A stretch of DNA of 64,000 nt, from positions 62,001-126,000 of the forward strand of contig JAJNBG010000002.1 in the NCBI GenBank assembly GCA_021155905.1, written 5' to 3'. The notes under the pieces are model-generated. The model ran no database searches, was not told where the DNA came from, and was given only the letters and a program-made list of their open reading frames with translations. Both the position numbers and the translations under genes were made by a program. Source of the DNA: Bacteroidota bacterium. GTDB taxonomy: Bacteria; Bacteroidota; Bacteroidia; B-17B0; Aurantibacillaceae. Positions 27,001-36,111 of this stretch are shown piece after piece (the first letter of the stretch is position 1; each line of letters begins with the position of its first letter).

Positions 27001-30000
27001 ATCAGTGATCATTGATGCTCCTTCTGTATCAACGCAGTATACTGTAACGGGTATGAATGGTTTTGGATGTGTAAATACACAAACCGTTAGTTTAACAGTG
27101 AATCCGTCGCCTGCTTTAACATTAGCCGCTTCACCGGCAACCATGTGTGTCGGCGCAACTTCCACATTAACCGGCACAGGCGCAACTTCTTACACATGGA
27201 GCCCCGGTGGCTTTTTAGGGTCAGTTATCATTGATGCTCCTTCTGTATCAACGCAGTATACTGTAACAGGTATGAATGGTTTTGGATGTGTGAATACGCA
27301 AACAGTTAACCTAACAGTTAATCCATTGCCAGCTTTAACAGTTGCGGCTTCACCCGCAACTATTTGCGTTAGTGCAACTGCGACTTTAACAGGAACAGGA
27401 GCTACTACTTATACCTGGAATCCGGGAAGTTTAACCGGTTCTGTGACCGTTGTGTCACCTGGATCAACTACAATTTATACAGTAACAGGAACTAATAGTA
27501 ATGGCTGTGTGAATACACAGACCGTAAACTTAACGGTTAATCCATTACCTACTTTAACAGTAGTTGCTTCACCGGCAGCTATTTGTGTTGGTGCAACATC
27601 TACCTTAACAGGAACCGGTGCAACTACTTATACATGGAACCCTGGTGGTTTAACAGGCGCAGTCGTTTCCGTTTCTCCCGCATCGACTACTATTTATACA
27701 TTGACAGGCACCAATGCTAATGGTTGTGTGAATACTAAAACAGTCAACTTAACAGTGAATTCATTACCTACTTTAACATTAACCGCTTCACCGGCAACAA
27801 TGTGTATCGGCGCCACTTCAACATTAACCGGAACAGGTGCCACTTCTTATACCTGGAATCCGGGAGGTTTTTTAGGATCTGTTATAATTGATGCTCCTTC
27901 TTCATCAACGCAGTATACCGTAACCGGCATTAATGGTTTTGGTTGTGTAAATACGAAAACAGTTAACTTAACAGTGAATCCATTACCTACTTTGACTTTA
28001 ACTGCTTCACCAACCGCTATCTGTGTGGGCTCAACAGCTACATTAACAGGAACGGGCGCTACTACTTATACGTGGAATCCTGGAGTTTTAACAGGTTCAG
28101 TAACCGTTGTATCACCTGGTTCAAGTACAATTTATACCGTAACAGGCACAAATAACAATGGCTGTGTGAATACTCAAACAGTGAACCTAACCGTTAATTC
28201 ATTGCCAACGTTAACGGTTGCCGCTTCACCAACCGCCATTTGTGTTGGTGCAACGTCCACCTTAACAGGAACGGGTGCAACTACCTATACCTGGAACCCT
28301 GGTGCTTTAACAGGATCTGTAACTATTGTGTCGCCTGGTTCTACTACTATTTATACTGTTACAGGCACCAATGTTAATGGTTGTGTGAATACGCAAACAG
28401 TGAACTTAACAGTGAATCCATTACCAACCTTAACAGTAGCGGCTTCACCGGCTACTATTTGCGTTGGCGCTACAGCTACTTTAACCAGTTCTGGTGCTAC
28501 AATTTATACATGGAACCCCGGAGCTTTAACCGGATCTGCAACCGTAGTGTCGCCTGGTTCAACTACTATTTATACTGTAACCGGCACGAATGCTAATAAC
28601 TGTGTTAACACCAAAACTTTAAATTTAATAGTTAACTCATTGCCAGTTATAACAGTTGCCGCTTCACCAAGCGCTATCTGTGTTGGCTCGACAGCAACCT
28701 TAACAGGAACCGGCGCTACAACTTATACCTGGAATCCTGGTGCTTTAACAGGAGCGGGCGTTTCTGTTTCTCCTTCCTCTACTACTATTTATACAGTAAC
28801 AGGAACCAATGCTAATGCTTGTGTGAATACTCAAACAATAAACTTAATTGTTAATTCGCTACCAGTGTTAACTGCTGCATCTTCACCAACCGCTATCTGC
28901 GTTGGCTCAACGGCTACCATAACAGGAACAGGGGCAACAACTTATACATGGAACCCTGGTGCTTTAACAGGATCTGTAACGGTTGTTTCTCCTGCATCAA
29001 CTACTATTTATACACTAACAGGTGCAAATGGATCAGGATGTGTTCAAACAGAGACACTCAGTTTAGCAGTTAATGCTTTACCGGTTGTTACAGCGGCGGT
29101 TACTTCGTCAGCTATCTGTGTGGGTGAAACAGCAACGCTGACTGCGGGAGGAGCTATTACTTATTTATGGGATAGCGGCGCTTCCACATCAGTCATTACT
29201 GTAACGCCAACAGTATTAACTGTTTATACTGTAACAGGTACTGACGCAAATAATTGTGTGAATTCAGAAACAGTTAGTTTAATTGTGAATGCCTTGCCTG
29301 TTGTCACAGCAATGTCTTCCCCAACTGCTATGTGTGCGGGAGCGACAGCCACCTTAACAGGAGCAGGGGCTACAAGCTATACATGGGAACCAGGTTCTTT
29401 AACAGGCACCAGTGTATTTGTAAATCCTGTTTCAACAACGGATTATACAATAACAGGAATTGATGGAAACAGTTGTATGAATACACAAACTATTAGTTTA
29501 ACGGTTAATTCATTACCTATAGTAACAGCTGCATCATCATCCAGTGCCATTTGTGCCGGATTTACAGCAACTTTAACTGCTGGTGGCGCGAACAGTTATT
29601 TATGGGATACAGGAGGTTCTACGGCTGTGATCGCAGTGAGTCCGACATCATCTGCTATTTATACTGTAACAGGTACAGATGGAAATGGTTGTGTAAATAC
29701 GGATACAGTTAGCTTAACAGTTAATACATTACCGGTAGTAACAGCAGGGGCTTCTCCTACAGCTATCTGCGCAGGAGAAACTACCACTTTAACTGCAACT
29801 GGTGCTTCCTCTTATTTATGGGATACTGGTGCTATCGGAAATATCATTTCGGTTTCGCCTGGCTCCAGCATTATTTATACTGTGACAGGTACAGATGTAA
29901 ATAGTTGTGTGAATTCAGAAACCGTTAGCGTAACGGTTAATGCTTTGCCTGTTATTACAGCCATGTCTTCCCCAACAGTAATCTGTGCAGGAGCAACTGC

Positions 30001-32398
30001 GACTATCACAGGTTCAGGCGCTACTTCTTATACATGGAATCCGGGTGGTATAACAGGACCAGTAATCAGTGTTAGCCCGATATCGTCAACTATTTATACA
30101 GTAACAGGTACAAACGGATCAGGATGTGTTCAAACAGAAACCATCAGTTTAGCGGTTAATGCTTTGCCCGCAGTTACAGCAAATTCTACTGCTTCTGTGA
30201 TTTGCAACGGACAACCTGTTACTCTGAACGGATCAGGTGCTCTCAGCTATGCATGGGATAATGGAGTAGTGGATGGTGTAGCCTTTATACCAGGTGCATC
30301 AGGATCTTATGTTGTTATCGGTACGGATGTTAATGGATGTGTTGCCGGAGATACTGTTTTTATAATTGTGAATTCGCTTCCTGTAGTCACTGCCGGGTCT
30401 ACATCAACAGCTGTTTGTAGTGGCGACTTTGCATCCTTAACAGGAGCAGGCGCACTGACCTATACCTGGAATCCGGGAGCATTAACAGGTACTACTGTAT
30501 CCGTTAACCCGTCGTCCAATACTGTTTATACTCTTAGTGGAACAGATGGAGCAGGTTGTGTGAATACAGAAACTATAAGTTTAACTGTAAATCCATTACC
30601 TGTTGTTACTGCTACAGCATCACCGGTAAGTATATGTGCAGGACAAATATCTACTCTAACAGCTGGAGGGGCTGTTTCCTATACCTGGAACCCCGGTGCT
30701 TTAACAGGTGCTGCCATTGCTGTTTCACCTTCATCTACCATTGTGTATACAGTAACAGGCGCGGATGGTTCTGGTTGTGCAAACACAGGAAGCGTTAGTT
30801 TATCGGTTAGTATGAATCCAACAGTAACGGTGGTATCATCGCCTTCAGTTATCTGTGAAGGACAAACTGCGACCTTAACGGCAAGTGGTGCTATTACTTA
30901 TTCATGGAGCACAGGAGCCAATACATTTTCTACATCTGTTTCACCGACATCCACATCGGTTTATACTGTAACCGGAACTAATGGTACATGTACACAGACT
31001 GAAACGATTAGTCTGACAGTTAATGTAAATCCAACAGTTACTATTGCCGCATCGCCTTCTGCTATCTGTGTTGGGCAAACATCAACTTTAACGGCAGGCG
31101 GTGCCAACACTTATGTGTGGAGTACCAGTGCAGCAACATCTGCCATAACTGTTTCACCTGCATCAACAACGATGTATACAGTTACAGGAACAAATAGTAA
31201 TAATTGCACGCATACTGAAACAGTTAGTTTAACGGTTAATGCACTTCCTACGATATCGGTTTCACCTTCGGGCACTACTACATGCCAGGGTCAGCCACAG
31301 CTTTTACAGGCTTCCGGCGCAACGTCCTATACATGGTCAGGTGCTGGCTCGACAACAAATTTCATTACGGTTACACCAACAGTTGCAACAGTATATACGG
31401 TAACTGGTATGGATGCAAACAGCTGTGTGAATACAGCGACTGCTGTTGTAAATACAGTAAGCCAGCCGGTCGTAAGTATTAATTCACCTTCTACTAATGT
31501 TTGTATGGGTTACACGATGACAGTTGTTGCCAGTGGCGCTTCTAATTATGTGTGGTCTAACGGAGCAATTACCAGTTCCATTACTGTTCAGCCTTTCTCT
31601 AACATAACGTATAGTGTGATCGGTTCAAATAATGGAGCATGTCCTGATACAGCCTTTTTGCCGTTAAATGTATTACCGTTGCCTTCTGTTTCTGCTTCAG
31701 CTAATAATACATTGATATGTGCCGGAACCACCGTTAGCTTAACTGCAGTTGGTACTGCGGCTAATTTTATGTGGGAGCCAGGCGGTTTATTTGGTGCCAA
31801 TCAGATTGTGCAAATGAATTCACCAACGACATTTACGGTGGTAGGCTTTGGTTCAAACGGTTGTGCTTTTTTTAGCACTACTTTTGTAGATGTGCCATCA
31901 CCTTCGGTAATTACTACAGCAGTTACACCAACGGCGATCTGTGCGGGAGATTCTGCTATATTATCTGTGAGCGGCGCTACTGTTTCTTTATGGAATGGTA
32001 ATGCAATTCCTAATACAAGCGTAGTAATGCCATTCAGTAATACAACATATACTTTTAGTGCTGTAGATGTAAACGGCTGTTCATCCGATATTTCCTTTAC
32101 CGTGCTCATGAGATCAGATTGTGATGAAGTAGTAGTGTATAACGGTTTTACACCTAACGGAGATGGTATCAATGATGTGTGGCTGATAGATAATATTGAA
32201 AAGTTTCCGAACAATAAGGTATTCATTTACAACCGATGGGGCAATGCAATATTCCACACAACAAATTATAATAACGCGGATAATAGCTGGGACGGTAAAT
32301 TGAATGGACAAGCCATTGATGCCGGAACTTATTTTTATATTATAGTTGATGAATCAGAAAAATTAATAAAAAAAGGTTGGTTAGAAATTACAAATTAG
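24017..32398 (+). CDS. Giant Ig-repeat adhesin with SprB repeats and type B T9SS sorting domain
   Basis: From ATG 24017 the protein has about 2793 residues and a signal peptide MSKSKWNKVAFIFLCLMASV and on; an in-frame ATG at 23981 would add 12 residues. Layout: a glycine-rich head (24100-24770, starting VGTQTWVCPAGVTTLTVECW). Then two tandem 210-residue units (24811-26070) in which each SprB-type repeat (ICNG..G.I...V.GG ... Y.WSN.....I..LTAG.Y.V.VTD..GC) is interrupted by a domain of about 130 residues. A further short SprB-like repeat follows, then about 27 Ig-like modules of 71-73 residues, each with two Cys and one Trp. The last 90 residues are a type B sorting domain (FTPNGDGINDVW, YNRWGNAIF, GTYFYIIVDESE). 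The size and build resemble SprB, the mobile gliding adhesin. The next gene, 6 bp on, encodes a PorP/SprF protein, the pairing known for SprB/SprF. An adhesion role is inferred. Confidence 0.92.
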   Translation: MSKSKWNKVAFIFLCLMASVSFLQKLGAQTIIPFTTVGTQTWVCPAGVTTLTVECWGAGGGSGGAGSVTNAAGGGGGGGAYASSVLAVTPGTTYSLSVGAGGVGGASTGGNGGAGAGTNFNVSVVVAAGGNGGVGATTTTGGAGGTGGVFASCVGTVRFAGGNGAAGVPTSSGGGGGSSAGKVAAGNAGAGSAGGAAPAGGVAGMSGNTTPGGAAGINGINDGGGAAGARRGSLATNYTGGTGGNGKVVLSYFCTPPSISPSFTNNICNGGSIGAIGLSVTGGVPFPGTPVTDQQQATGGCGTTYSNFWQSFTPGINGLFTSIDVRIYTNSPTVGNWFVYGGTGTGGPVLASGTYNFPVQGGVLWKNLVITGTPPLIAGQQYTFRMDNVDWSTSCATNLYPGGTDNFSTDRAFVTYMSPHPYNYSWSNSATTRDIFNLTAGSYNVAVTDAVGCMANANVTINQPPAITATSSQTNIICNGNNTGKIDLTVSGGTPIPPTPAVNQQQMTGGCGTTYSDFWQSFTPSVNGFFTSIDVRIYTNSATSGNWFVYSGTGTGGSVLASGTYNFPVQGGVLWKNVAITGTPPLLAGQQYTFRMNNVDWSTSCATNLYPGGTDNYSTDRAFATYMAPFPYNYLWSNGAVTEDIGNLTAGTYSVTVTDGNNCTTSLTTTITQPAALTANAALTTSINCNGGTGVITVSAAGGTPAYSGTGTFTVTAGTYSYSVTDANGCVKTTSLTVTQPAPLTINANASSSICSGGSTTLSASGAASYTWNPGGIVGASVGVTPVSTTIYTATGTSSLGCVATNTTGVTVNPNPTVTVSSSTICIGATTTLTASSATTYSWSTGATTSSISVSPGSTTNYTVTGTNGFACTDTKTTSVTVNMLPSITTSASPSSICVGANSNLTATGATTYTWNPGTLTGSAVTVSPASTTIYTVTGTNSNGCVNTQTINLTVNPLPALTLAASPATICVGATSTLTGTGATSYTWSPGGFLGSVIIDAPSVSTQYTVTGMNGFGCVNTQTVSLTVNPSPALTLAASPATMCVGATSTLTGTGATSYTWSPGGFLGSVIIDAPSVSTQYTVTGMNGFGCVNTQTVNLTVNPLPALTVAASPATICVSATATLTGTGATTYTWNPGSLTGSVTVVSPGSTTIYTVTGTNSNGCVNTQTVNLTVNPLPTLTVVASPAAICVGATSTLTGTGATTYTWNPGGLTGAVVSVSPASTTIYTLTGTNANGCVNTKTVNLTVNSLPTLTLTASPATMCIGATSTLTGTGATSYTWNPGGFLGSVIIDAPSSSTQYTVTGINGFGCVNTKTVNLTVNPLPTLTLTASPTAICVGSTATLTGTGATTYTWNPGVLTGSVTVVSPGSSTIYTVTGTNNNGCVNTQTVNLTVNSLPTLTVAASPTAICVGATSTLTGTGATTYTWNPGALTGSVTIVSPGSTTIYTVTGTNVNGCVNTQTVNLTVNPLPTLTVAASPATICVGATATLTSSGATIYTWNPGALTGSATVVSPGSTTIYTVTGTNANNCVNTKTLNLIVNSLPVITVAASPSAICVGSTATLTGTGATTYTWNPGALTGAGVSVSPSSTTIYTVTGTNANACVNTQTINLIVNSLPVLTAASSPTAICVGSTATITGTGATTYTWNPGALTGSVTVVSPASTTIYTLTGANGSGCVQTETLSLAVNALPVVTAAVTSSAICVGETATLTAGGAITYLWDSGASTSVITVTPTVLTVYTVTGTDANNCVNSETVSLIVNALPVVTAMSSPTAMCAGATATLTGAGATSYTWEPGSLTGTSVFVNPVSTTDYTITGIDGNSCMNTQTISLTVNSLPIVTAASSSSAICAGFTATLTAGGANSYLWDTGGSTAVIAVSPTSSAIYTVTGTDGNGCVNTDTVSLTVNTLPVVTAGASPTAICAGETTTLTATGASSYLWDTGAIGNIISVSPGSSIIYTVTGTDVNSCVNSETVSVTVNALPVITAMSSPTVICAGATATITGSGATSYTWNPGGITGPVISVSPISSTIYTVTGTNGSGCVQTETISLAVNALPAVTANSTASVICNGQPVTLNGSGALSYAWDNGVVDGVAFIPGASGSYVVIGTDVNGCVAGDTVFIIVNSLPVVTAGSTSTAVCSGDFASLTGAGALTYTWNPGALTGTTVSVNPSSNTVYTLSGTDGAGCVNTETISLTVNPLPVVTATASPVSICAGQISTLTAGGAVSYTWNPGALTGAAIAVSPSSTIVYTVTGADGSGCANTGSVSLSVSMNPTVTVVSSPSVICEGQTATLTASGAITYSWSTGANTFSTSVSPTSTSVYTVTGTNGTCTQTETISLTVNVNPTVTIAASPSAICVGQTSTLTAGGANTYVWSTSAATSAITVSPASTTMYTVTGTNSNNCTHTETVSLTVNALPTISVSPSGTTTCQGQPQLLQASGATSYTWSGAGSTTNFITVTPTVATVYTVTGMDANSCVNTATAVVNTVSQPVVSINSPSTNVCMGYTMTVVASGASNYVWSNGAITSSITVQPFSNITYSVIGSNNGACPDTAFLPLNVLPLPSVSASANNTLICAGTTVSLTAVGTAANFMWEPGGLFGANQIVQMNSPTTFTVVGFGSNGCAFFSTTFVDVPSPSVITTAVTPTAICAGDSAILSVSGATVSLWNGNAIPNTSVVMPFSNTTYTFSAVDVNGCSSDISFTVLMRSDCDEVVVYNGFTPNGDGINDVWLIDNIEKFPNNKVFIYNRWGNAIFHTTNYNNADNSWDGKLNGQAIDAGTYFYIIVDESEKLIKKGWLEITN
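24811..26070 (+). repeat. Two 630-nt units: SprB repeat with inserted domain
   Basis: The motif CGTTYSxFWQSFTP recurs exactly 630 nt apart (Trp codons at 24941 and 25571), and both units have the same order throughout. Each unit starts as a SprB repeat, is broken by an insert running from about TDQQQATGGCGTTYS to NFSTDRAFVTYM, and then resumes with YNYSWSN and LTAGSYNVAVTD. Confidence 0.8.
26242..32120 (+). repeat. Array of about 27 Ig-like modules, basic period 219 nt
   Basis: Consecutive in-frame modules of 71-73 codons share the pattern ICVGATSTLTGTGATTYTWN, YTVTGTN..GCVNT and LTVNPLP. The period between the two most alike neighbours (for example 26911 and 27130) is exactly 219 nt. The first half (about 26680-29090) is the most uniform; the last three modules are divergent and resemble those of the protease gene. 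Confidence 0.85.
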
Positions 32399-32404
32399 AA
32401 CAAG

Positions 32405-33352
32405 ATGAGAAAGATATTTTTAATACTTAGCTGTACGATCGCATTGCCGGTTTTGTCACAACAGGATCCGCAATACAGTCAGTACCAATTTAACCAAATG
32501 GTTATTAATCCTGCTTATGCAGGAACAAAAGATGCGTTAAGTGCAGTAGTTGATGTCAGGAGACAATGGAGTGGTTTCGACGGCGCCCCATCCACACAAT
32601 CATTCAGCTTTCACGGGCCTTTAAAAAAGAAAAGAATAGGTTTGGGAATCAGCGCATATAATGATGCAATCGGTCCGAAACGGGTGACCGCAGCTTATGG
32701 TAATATTTCTTATATCCTGCCTGTATCGAGTACAATGAAATTGTCCTTTGGAATCAGAGCGGGCGTGGTGAATTATGTATTTGATTTTAATAAAATGAAT
32801 TACAAAGATGCCGGTGAAACGAATGCTGTTTCAAGTATCGCCGCTAACCGGTTAAAACCGGATTTTGACGCGGGGCTTTATTTGAAATCCAATTCATTTT
32901 ATGCAGGGATTAGCGCCACCCATTTAAACGCGGCTTATATTTACCAGGATAAAATTGCTTATACCAGCGTTTCAGGTAGCCAGGTGGAGTATGACCTGAC
33001 CTATAAGTTGAATACCCATATTTTTGGGATCATCAGTAAAGGTTTTGCCATGAATGATAACCTGGTAATCAATCCTGCCATCATTTACAAAGGAACAAAG
33101 GCTGTTAACAATGTGGATGCCAATTTGAATTTTTTAATTAAGCAACGTTTGTGGCTGGGAGTATTCTACAGGTCTGAGGCTACTGTAGGTGCACTGCTGC
33201 AGGTGTATGTGACTAATTCCTTTAAAGTTGGTTACGCGTTTGATACTGGTATCAGTAGAGTGCAAAAGCGTTTAGGAAATGGACACGAAATTATGATCGG
33301 TTTTGATTTTAATACATTTAAGTCTAAAACTTTATCGCCGCGTTATTTATAA
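32405..33352 (+). CDS. PorP/SprF family type IX secretion membrane protein
   Basis: This 315-residue protein has a signal peptide (MRKIFLILSCTIALPVLSQ). The family signature follows at once: DPQYSQYQFNQMVINPAYAG, then VVDVRRQWSGFDGAPSTQSF, then beta strands suited to an outer-membrane barrel and a C-terminal strand ending LSPRYL. In Flavobacterium johnsoniae SprF is needed for surface delivery of SprB, and cargo with type B sorting domains is generally linked to such PorP/SprF partners. The gene follows the giant adhesin by 6 bp, so it most likely serves that adhesin, and perhaps the protease and the small type B protein upstream. Whether it is also the core T9SS PorP cannot be told, since no gldKLMN genes lie here. 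Confidence 0.93.
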   Translation: MRKIFLILSCTIALPVLSQQDPQYSQYQFNQMVINPAYAGTKDALSAVVDVRRQWSGFDGAPSTQSFSFHGPLKKKRIGLGISAYNDAIGPKRVTAAYGNISYILPVSSTMKLSFGIRAGVVNYVFDFNKMNYKDAGETNAVSSIAANRLKPDFDAGLYLKSNSFYAGISATHLNAAYIYQDKIAYTSVSGSQVEYDLTYKLNTHIFGIISKGFAMNDNLVINPAIIYKGTKAVNNVDANLNFLIKQRLWLGVFYRSEATVGALLQVYVTNSFKVGYAFDTGISRVQKRLGNGHEIMIGFDFNTFKSKTLSPRYL

Positions 33353-33371
33353 AATTATTGACCCACTACTT

Positions 33372-36038
33372 ATGAGAAAAAACAATTTCTTTATTACCTC
33401 TTTGCTTTTAGTATCTCTTGGCTGCTTTGGTCAGATGAAAAAAGCAGAAAAGCATTTTACGAATTTTAATTATGCGAAAGCGATTCCGGTTTATGAAAAA
33501 GTCGCGAAGGGAAATTCCGCTGATCGTCAAAAAGCCATGATTAAATTGGCCGACTGTCACAGGATCTTAAATAACTATGCTGAAGCGGAGAGTTATTATG
33601 CTAAAGCGATAGGAATTGGCAAAGTGCCTTCGGAAGTTAATTATAATTATGGTAATGTACTGAAGTCCAATAATAAATACACGGAAGCTTTAACACAGTA
33701 TTCTTTATTTTTAGCGGAGAATCAGAATAGTGCAACTACCAAAAACGCCATTAAATCCTGCCAGGAAATTAAATTCTGGGAATCAAAACCAAAGGAATAT
33801 GAGGTTAAAAACATGGAGGCTATCAATACCAAACGTTCGGAATTCAGTCCATTTGTATTGAACAATCAATTGATCTTTGTGGGAGAAAAAGTAGCGGACA
33901 TTGTTGACTTCGAAAAATCAGCTACTAATAATCAGCCTTTCCTGGATATTTTTTCTGCTGAGATTAAAAACAATGAATTAAAAAAAGAAAAATTATTATC
34001 CAAAAAAATCAACTCAAGCTACCACGATGGACCGATTACTTTTTCAGCGGATGGAAAAACAGCGGCCTATACCCGCGTTAACTACATTGTAAACAAGAAA
34101 GATAAAAATTTCATCAACCGCGCGAAGATCTATTTCAGTGAGGTGAAAGGCAAATCTTTTTCCAAGCCAAAATCATTTGTTCATAACAGTGATGATTATT
34201 CCTGTGCGCATCCTACTTTAAGTGCAGACGGAAATACCTTATATTTTTCTTCTGATATGCCCGGCACGCTGGGTGGACAGGATATCTGGATGTGCAGGAA
34301 GAATGGGGAAAACTGGGATAAACCGGTAAACCTTGGGTTTGATATTAATACATCCGGTGACGAAGTTTTTCCATCGGTTAAAAAGGATGGTACCTTGTTT
34401 TTTTCCTCCAATGGTTTACCGGGTTTTGGAGACCTGGATATTTTTTCCGCAAAACAAGTTGACGGGAAATGGTTGCTGAACCGCAATGAGGGCTTATACC
34501 TGAACAGCAAGGCAGATGACTTTGGAATCACTTTTTTAAATGATTCTATCGGGTATTTTTCTTCCAATCGTGAAGGTGGAAAAGGAGAAGACGATATTTA
34601 CTACTATAAATTCACCAATAAGAATATTTCTGTAGACGGAATTGTTCTATTGACTGAGAATGTGAACGATCCTGCAAAAAACGTGAAAGTGTATTTATTG
34701 GATGGCGACAGTAAGGCTCTTGATTCTACATTAACAAATGAAATAGGTTATTTTGTCTTCAGGGATCTGGATGCAGATAAAACTTACATGGCGGAGATTG
34801 AAGGAACAGAAGCGAACCTGAAAAATAAATCAAGATATTACCTGGCCGATAAAGATTCGAAGATTACGAGGATTACTCACAATGGCGGATCCGGGCAAAA
34901 ATTTGTTTTTAAAAATCTGCCTGTTGATCCGAATGGAATGCCTGATTTGTATAATGATGATGACTTAAGTTTGGCAGGTAATTTATTATATGGAGAAAAT
35001 CCTAGTAAACCAATTGCTAACAAAAAAGTGATCATCAAAAATGAATATGGAGATATTGTAGAGGAAACTACAACGAATGAGTTTGGAGCATTTGCATTCA
35101 GGAACCTGCCATTGGATCAAAACTATTCCATCACCGTAGTAGATGATGATATGCCGGTAAATGCTAAAATTATTATGACGAGCAAAAGCGGAAAAGAGGT
35201 TAAGGTTGCGCGTTCCGATTCAAAAGGTAATTTTAAGTTCTCATTGTTAGCTGTGGATAAATCGGCAATTTCTGATCTGAATGTAGATGATAAAGACCTG
35301 ATCATGAATCTGAACGGCTATTTGTATGATCAGGATAAAAAAGCAATCAGCAACGCCAGGGTTACTATTTTTAATAAGAATGAAGTGATTGAAAATATTA
35401 TTACAGACAGTAAAGGAAAGTTCACTTTCAAAAATCTGGGAACTGATCAGAATTATTTATTCAGCATTGATGATTCGGATCCGCGCATGAAGAGTGTGAC
35501 GAAAGTATATGTGGCCGATGCAAAAGGGAGAATCTACCGTGAAATAAATCGTGATGCTAAAGTTGGTTTTCAATTTAGCCTGATCGAAGTAGATAAAACG
35601 GCGATGGGTGAGTATTCTGTTGAAGATCCTTGGCTGGAAGTATTGAGTATGAAAAACAAGGAAATGCAGAAGGCTATTACGATTATTGAAAGCCTATATT
35701 ATGCATATGGTGATTATGAAATTGACGCGGCCGGTCAGAATATTCTTGACAAAGTAATCACGGTTCTGAATTCTAATAAAAATTTGAATATGGAAATTAG
35801 CTCTCATACGGATTCGAGAAGCTCGTCTGAATTTAATATGTCTTTATCTCAAAAAAGAGCGAGGGCTGCGGTAGATTATATTATTTCTAAAGGAGTAAGT
35901 AGATCGAGACTAAAAGCGGTTGGTTATGGAGAGACAAGGCTGTTAAATAAGTGCAAAAACGATGCAGACTGCACGGAAGAGGAGCATGCTAAGAACAGAA
36001 GAACTGAATTTAAGATTGTTGAAGTTGGAAAACTTTAA
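33372..36038 (+). CDS. PorE-like TPR/propeller/carboxypeptidase-regulatory/OmpA protein
   Basis: ATG 33372 gives a signal peptide (MRKNNFFITSLLLVSLGCFGQ); the frame upstream of it overlaps the PorP/SprF gene. Of 888 residues, the first 130 form TPR repeats (HFTNFNYAKAIPVYEKVAKG, AESYYAKAIGIG). A WD40/PD40-type propeller spans about 150-420 (SADGNTLYFSSDMPGTLGGQ, KKDGTLFFSSNGLPGFGDLD). Several carboxypeptidase-regulatory or CNA-B-like repeats follow (GYFVFRDLDADKTYMAEIEG and relatives). The end is an OmpA peptidoglycan-binding domain (EISSHTDSRSSSEFNMSLSQ, RLKAVGYGETRLLNKC). This order equals that of PorE of Porphyromonas gingivalis, which tethers the T9SS to peptidoglycan. It starts 19 bp after the PorP/SprF stop. 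Together they look like a dedicated outer-membrane export and anchoring pair. Confidence 0.92.
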   Translation: MRKNNFFITSLLLVSLGCFGQMKKAEKHFTNFNYAKAIPVYEKVAKGNSADRQKAMIKLADCHRILNNYAEAESYYAKAIGIGKVPSEVNYNYGNVLKSNNKYTEALTQYSLFLAENQNSATTKNAIKSCQEIKFWESKPKEYEVKNMEAINTKRSEFSPFVLNNQLIFVGEKVADIVDFEKSATNNQPFLDIFSAEIKNNELKKEKLLSKKINSSYHDGPITFSADGKTAAYTRVNYIVNKKDKNFINRAKIYFSEVKGKSFSKPKSFVHNSDDYSCAHPTLSADGNTLYFSSDMPGTLGGQDIWMCRKNGENWDKPVNLGFDINTSGDEVFPSVKKDGTLFFSSNGLPGFGDLDIFSAKQVDGKWLLNRNEGLYLNSKADDFGITFLNDSIGYFSSNREGGKGEDDIYYYKFTNKNISVDGIVLLTENVNDPAKNVKVYLLDGDSKALDSTLTNEIGYFVFRDLDADKTYMAEIEGTEANLKNKSRYYLADKDSKITRITHNGGSGQKFVFKNLPVDPNGMPDLYNDDDLSLAGNLLYGENPSKPIANKKVIIKNEYGDIVEETTTNEFGAFAFRNLPLDQNYSITVVDDDMPVNAKIIMTSKSGKEVKVARSDSKGNFKFSLLAVDKSAISDLNVDDKDLIMNLNGYLYDQDKKAISNARVTIFNKNEVIENIITDSKGKFTFKNLGTDQNYLFSIDDSDPRMKSVTKVYVADAKGRIYREINRDAKVGFQFSLIEVDKTAMGEYSVEDPWLEVLSMKNKEMQKAITIIESLYYAYGDYEIDAAGQNILDKVITVLNSNKNLNMEISSHTDSRSSSEFNMSLSQKRARAAVDYIISKGVSRSRLKAVGYGETRLLNKCKNDADCTEEEHAKNRRTEFKIVEVGKL

Positions 36039-36065
36039 ATTTTTAGACTAATATTTATTAATTTT

Positions 36066-36091
36066 AAAACATAGACTTTTGTCTATGTTTT
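36066..36091. terminator. Perfect hairpin terminator after the OmpA gene
   Basis: AAAACATAGAC and its exact complement GTCTATGTTTT form an 11-bp stem around a TTTT loop, 27 bp after the OmpA stop codon. The A and T ends would work in both directions. It also shows that the longest reading of the next gene (TTG at 36079) starts inside the hairpin and is wrong. Confidence 0.7.
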
Positions 36092-36111
36092 ATTGTTTTA
36101 ATTATCATCAC

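Noticed and set aside
26242-32120. Regular 219-nt periodicity as a possible CRISPR or satellite array
   Set aside because: The period is a multiple of three, a single frame runs through all units, and the units encode clear Ig-like modules; there is no spacer/repeat alternation.
36079-36111. Upstream extension of the barrel protein to TTG 36079
   Set aside because: It begins within a perfect terminator hairpin (36066-36091); ATG 36112 gives a normal signal peptide.
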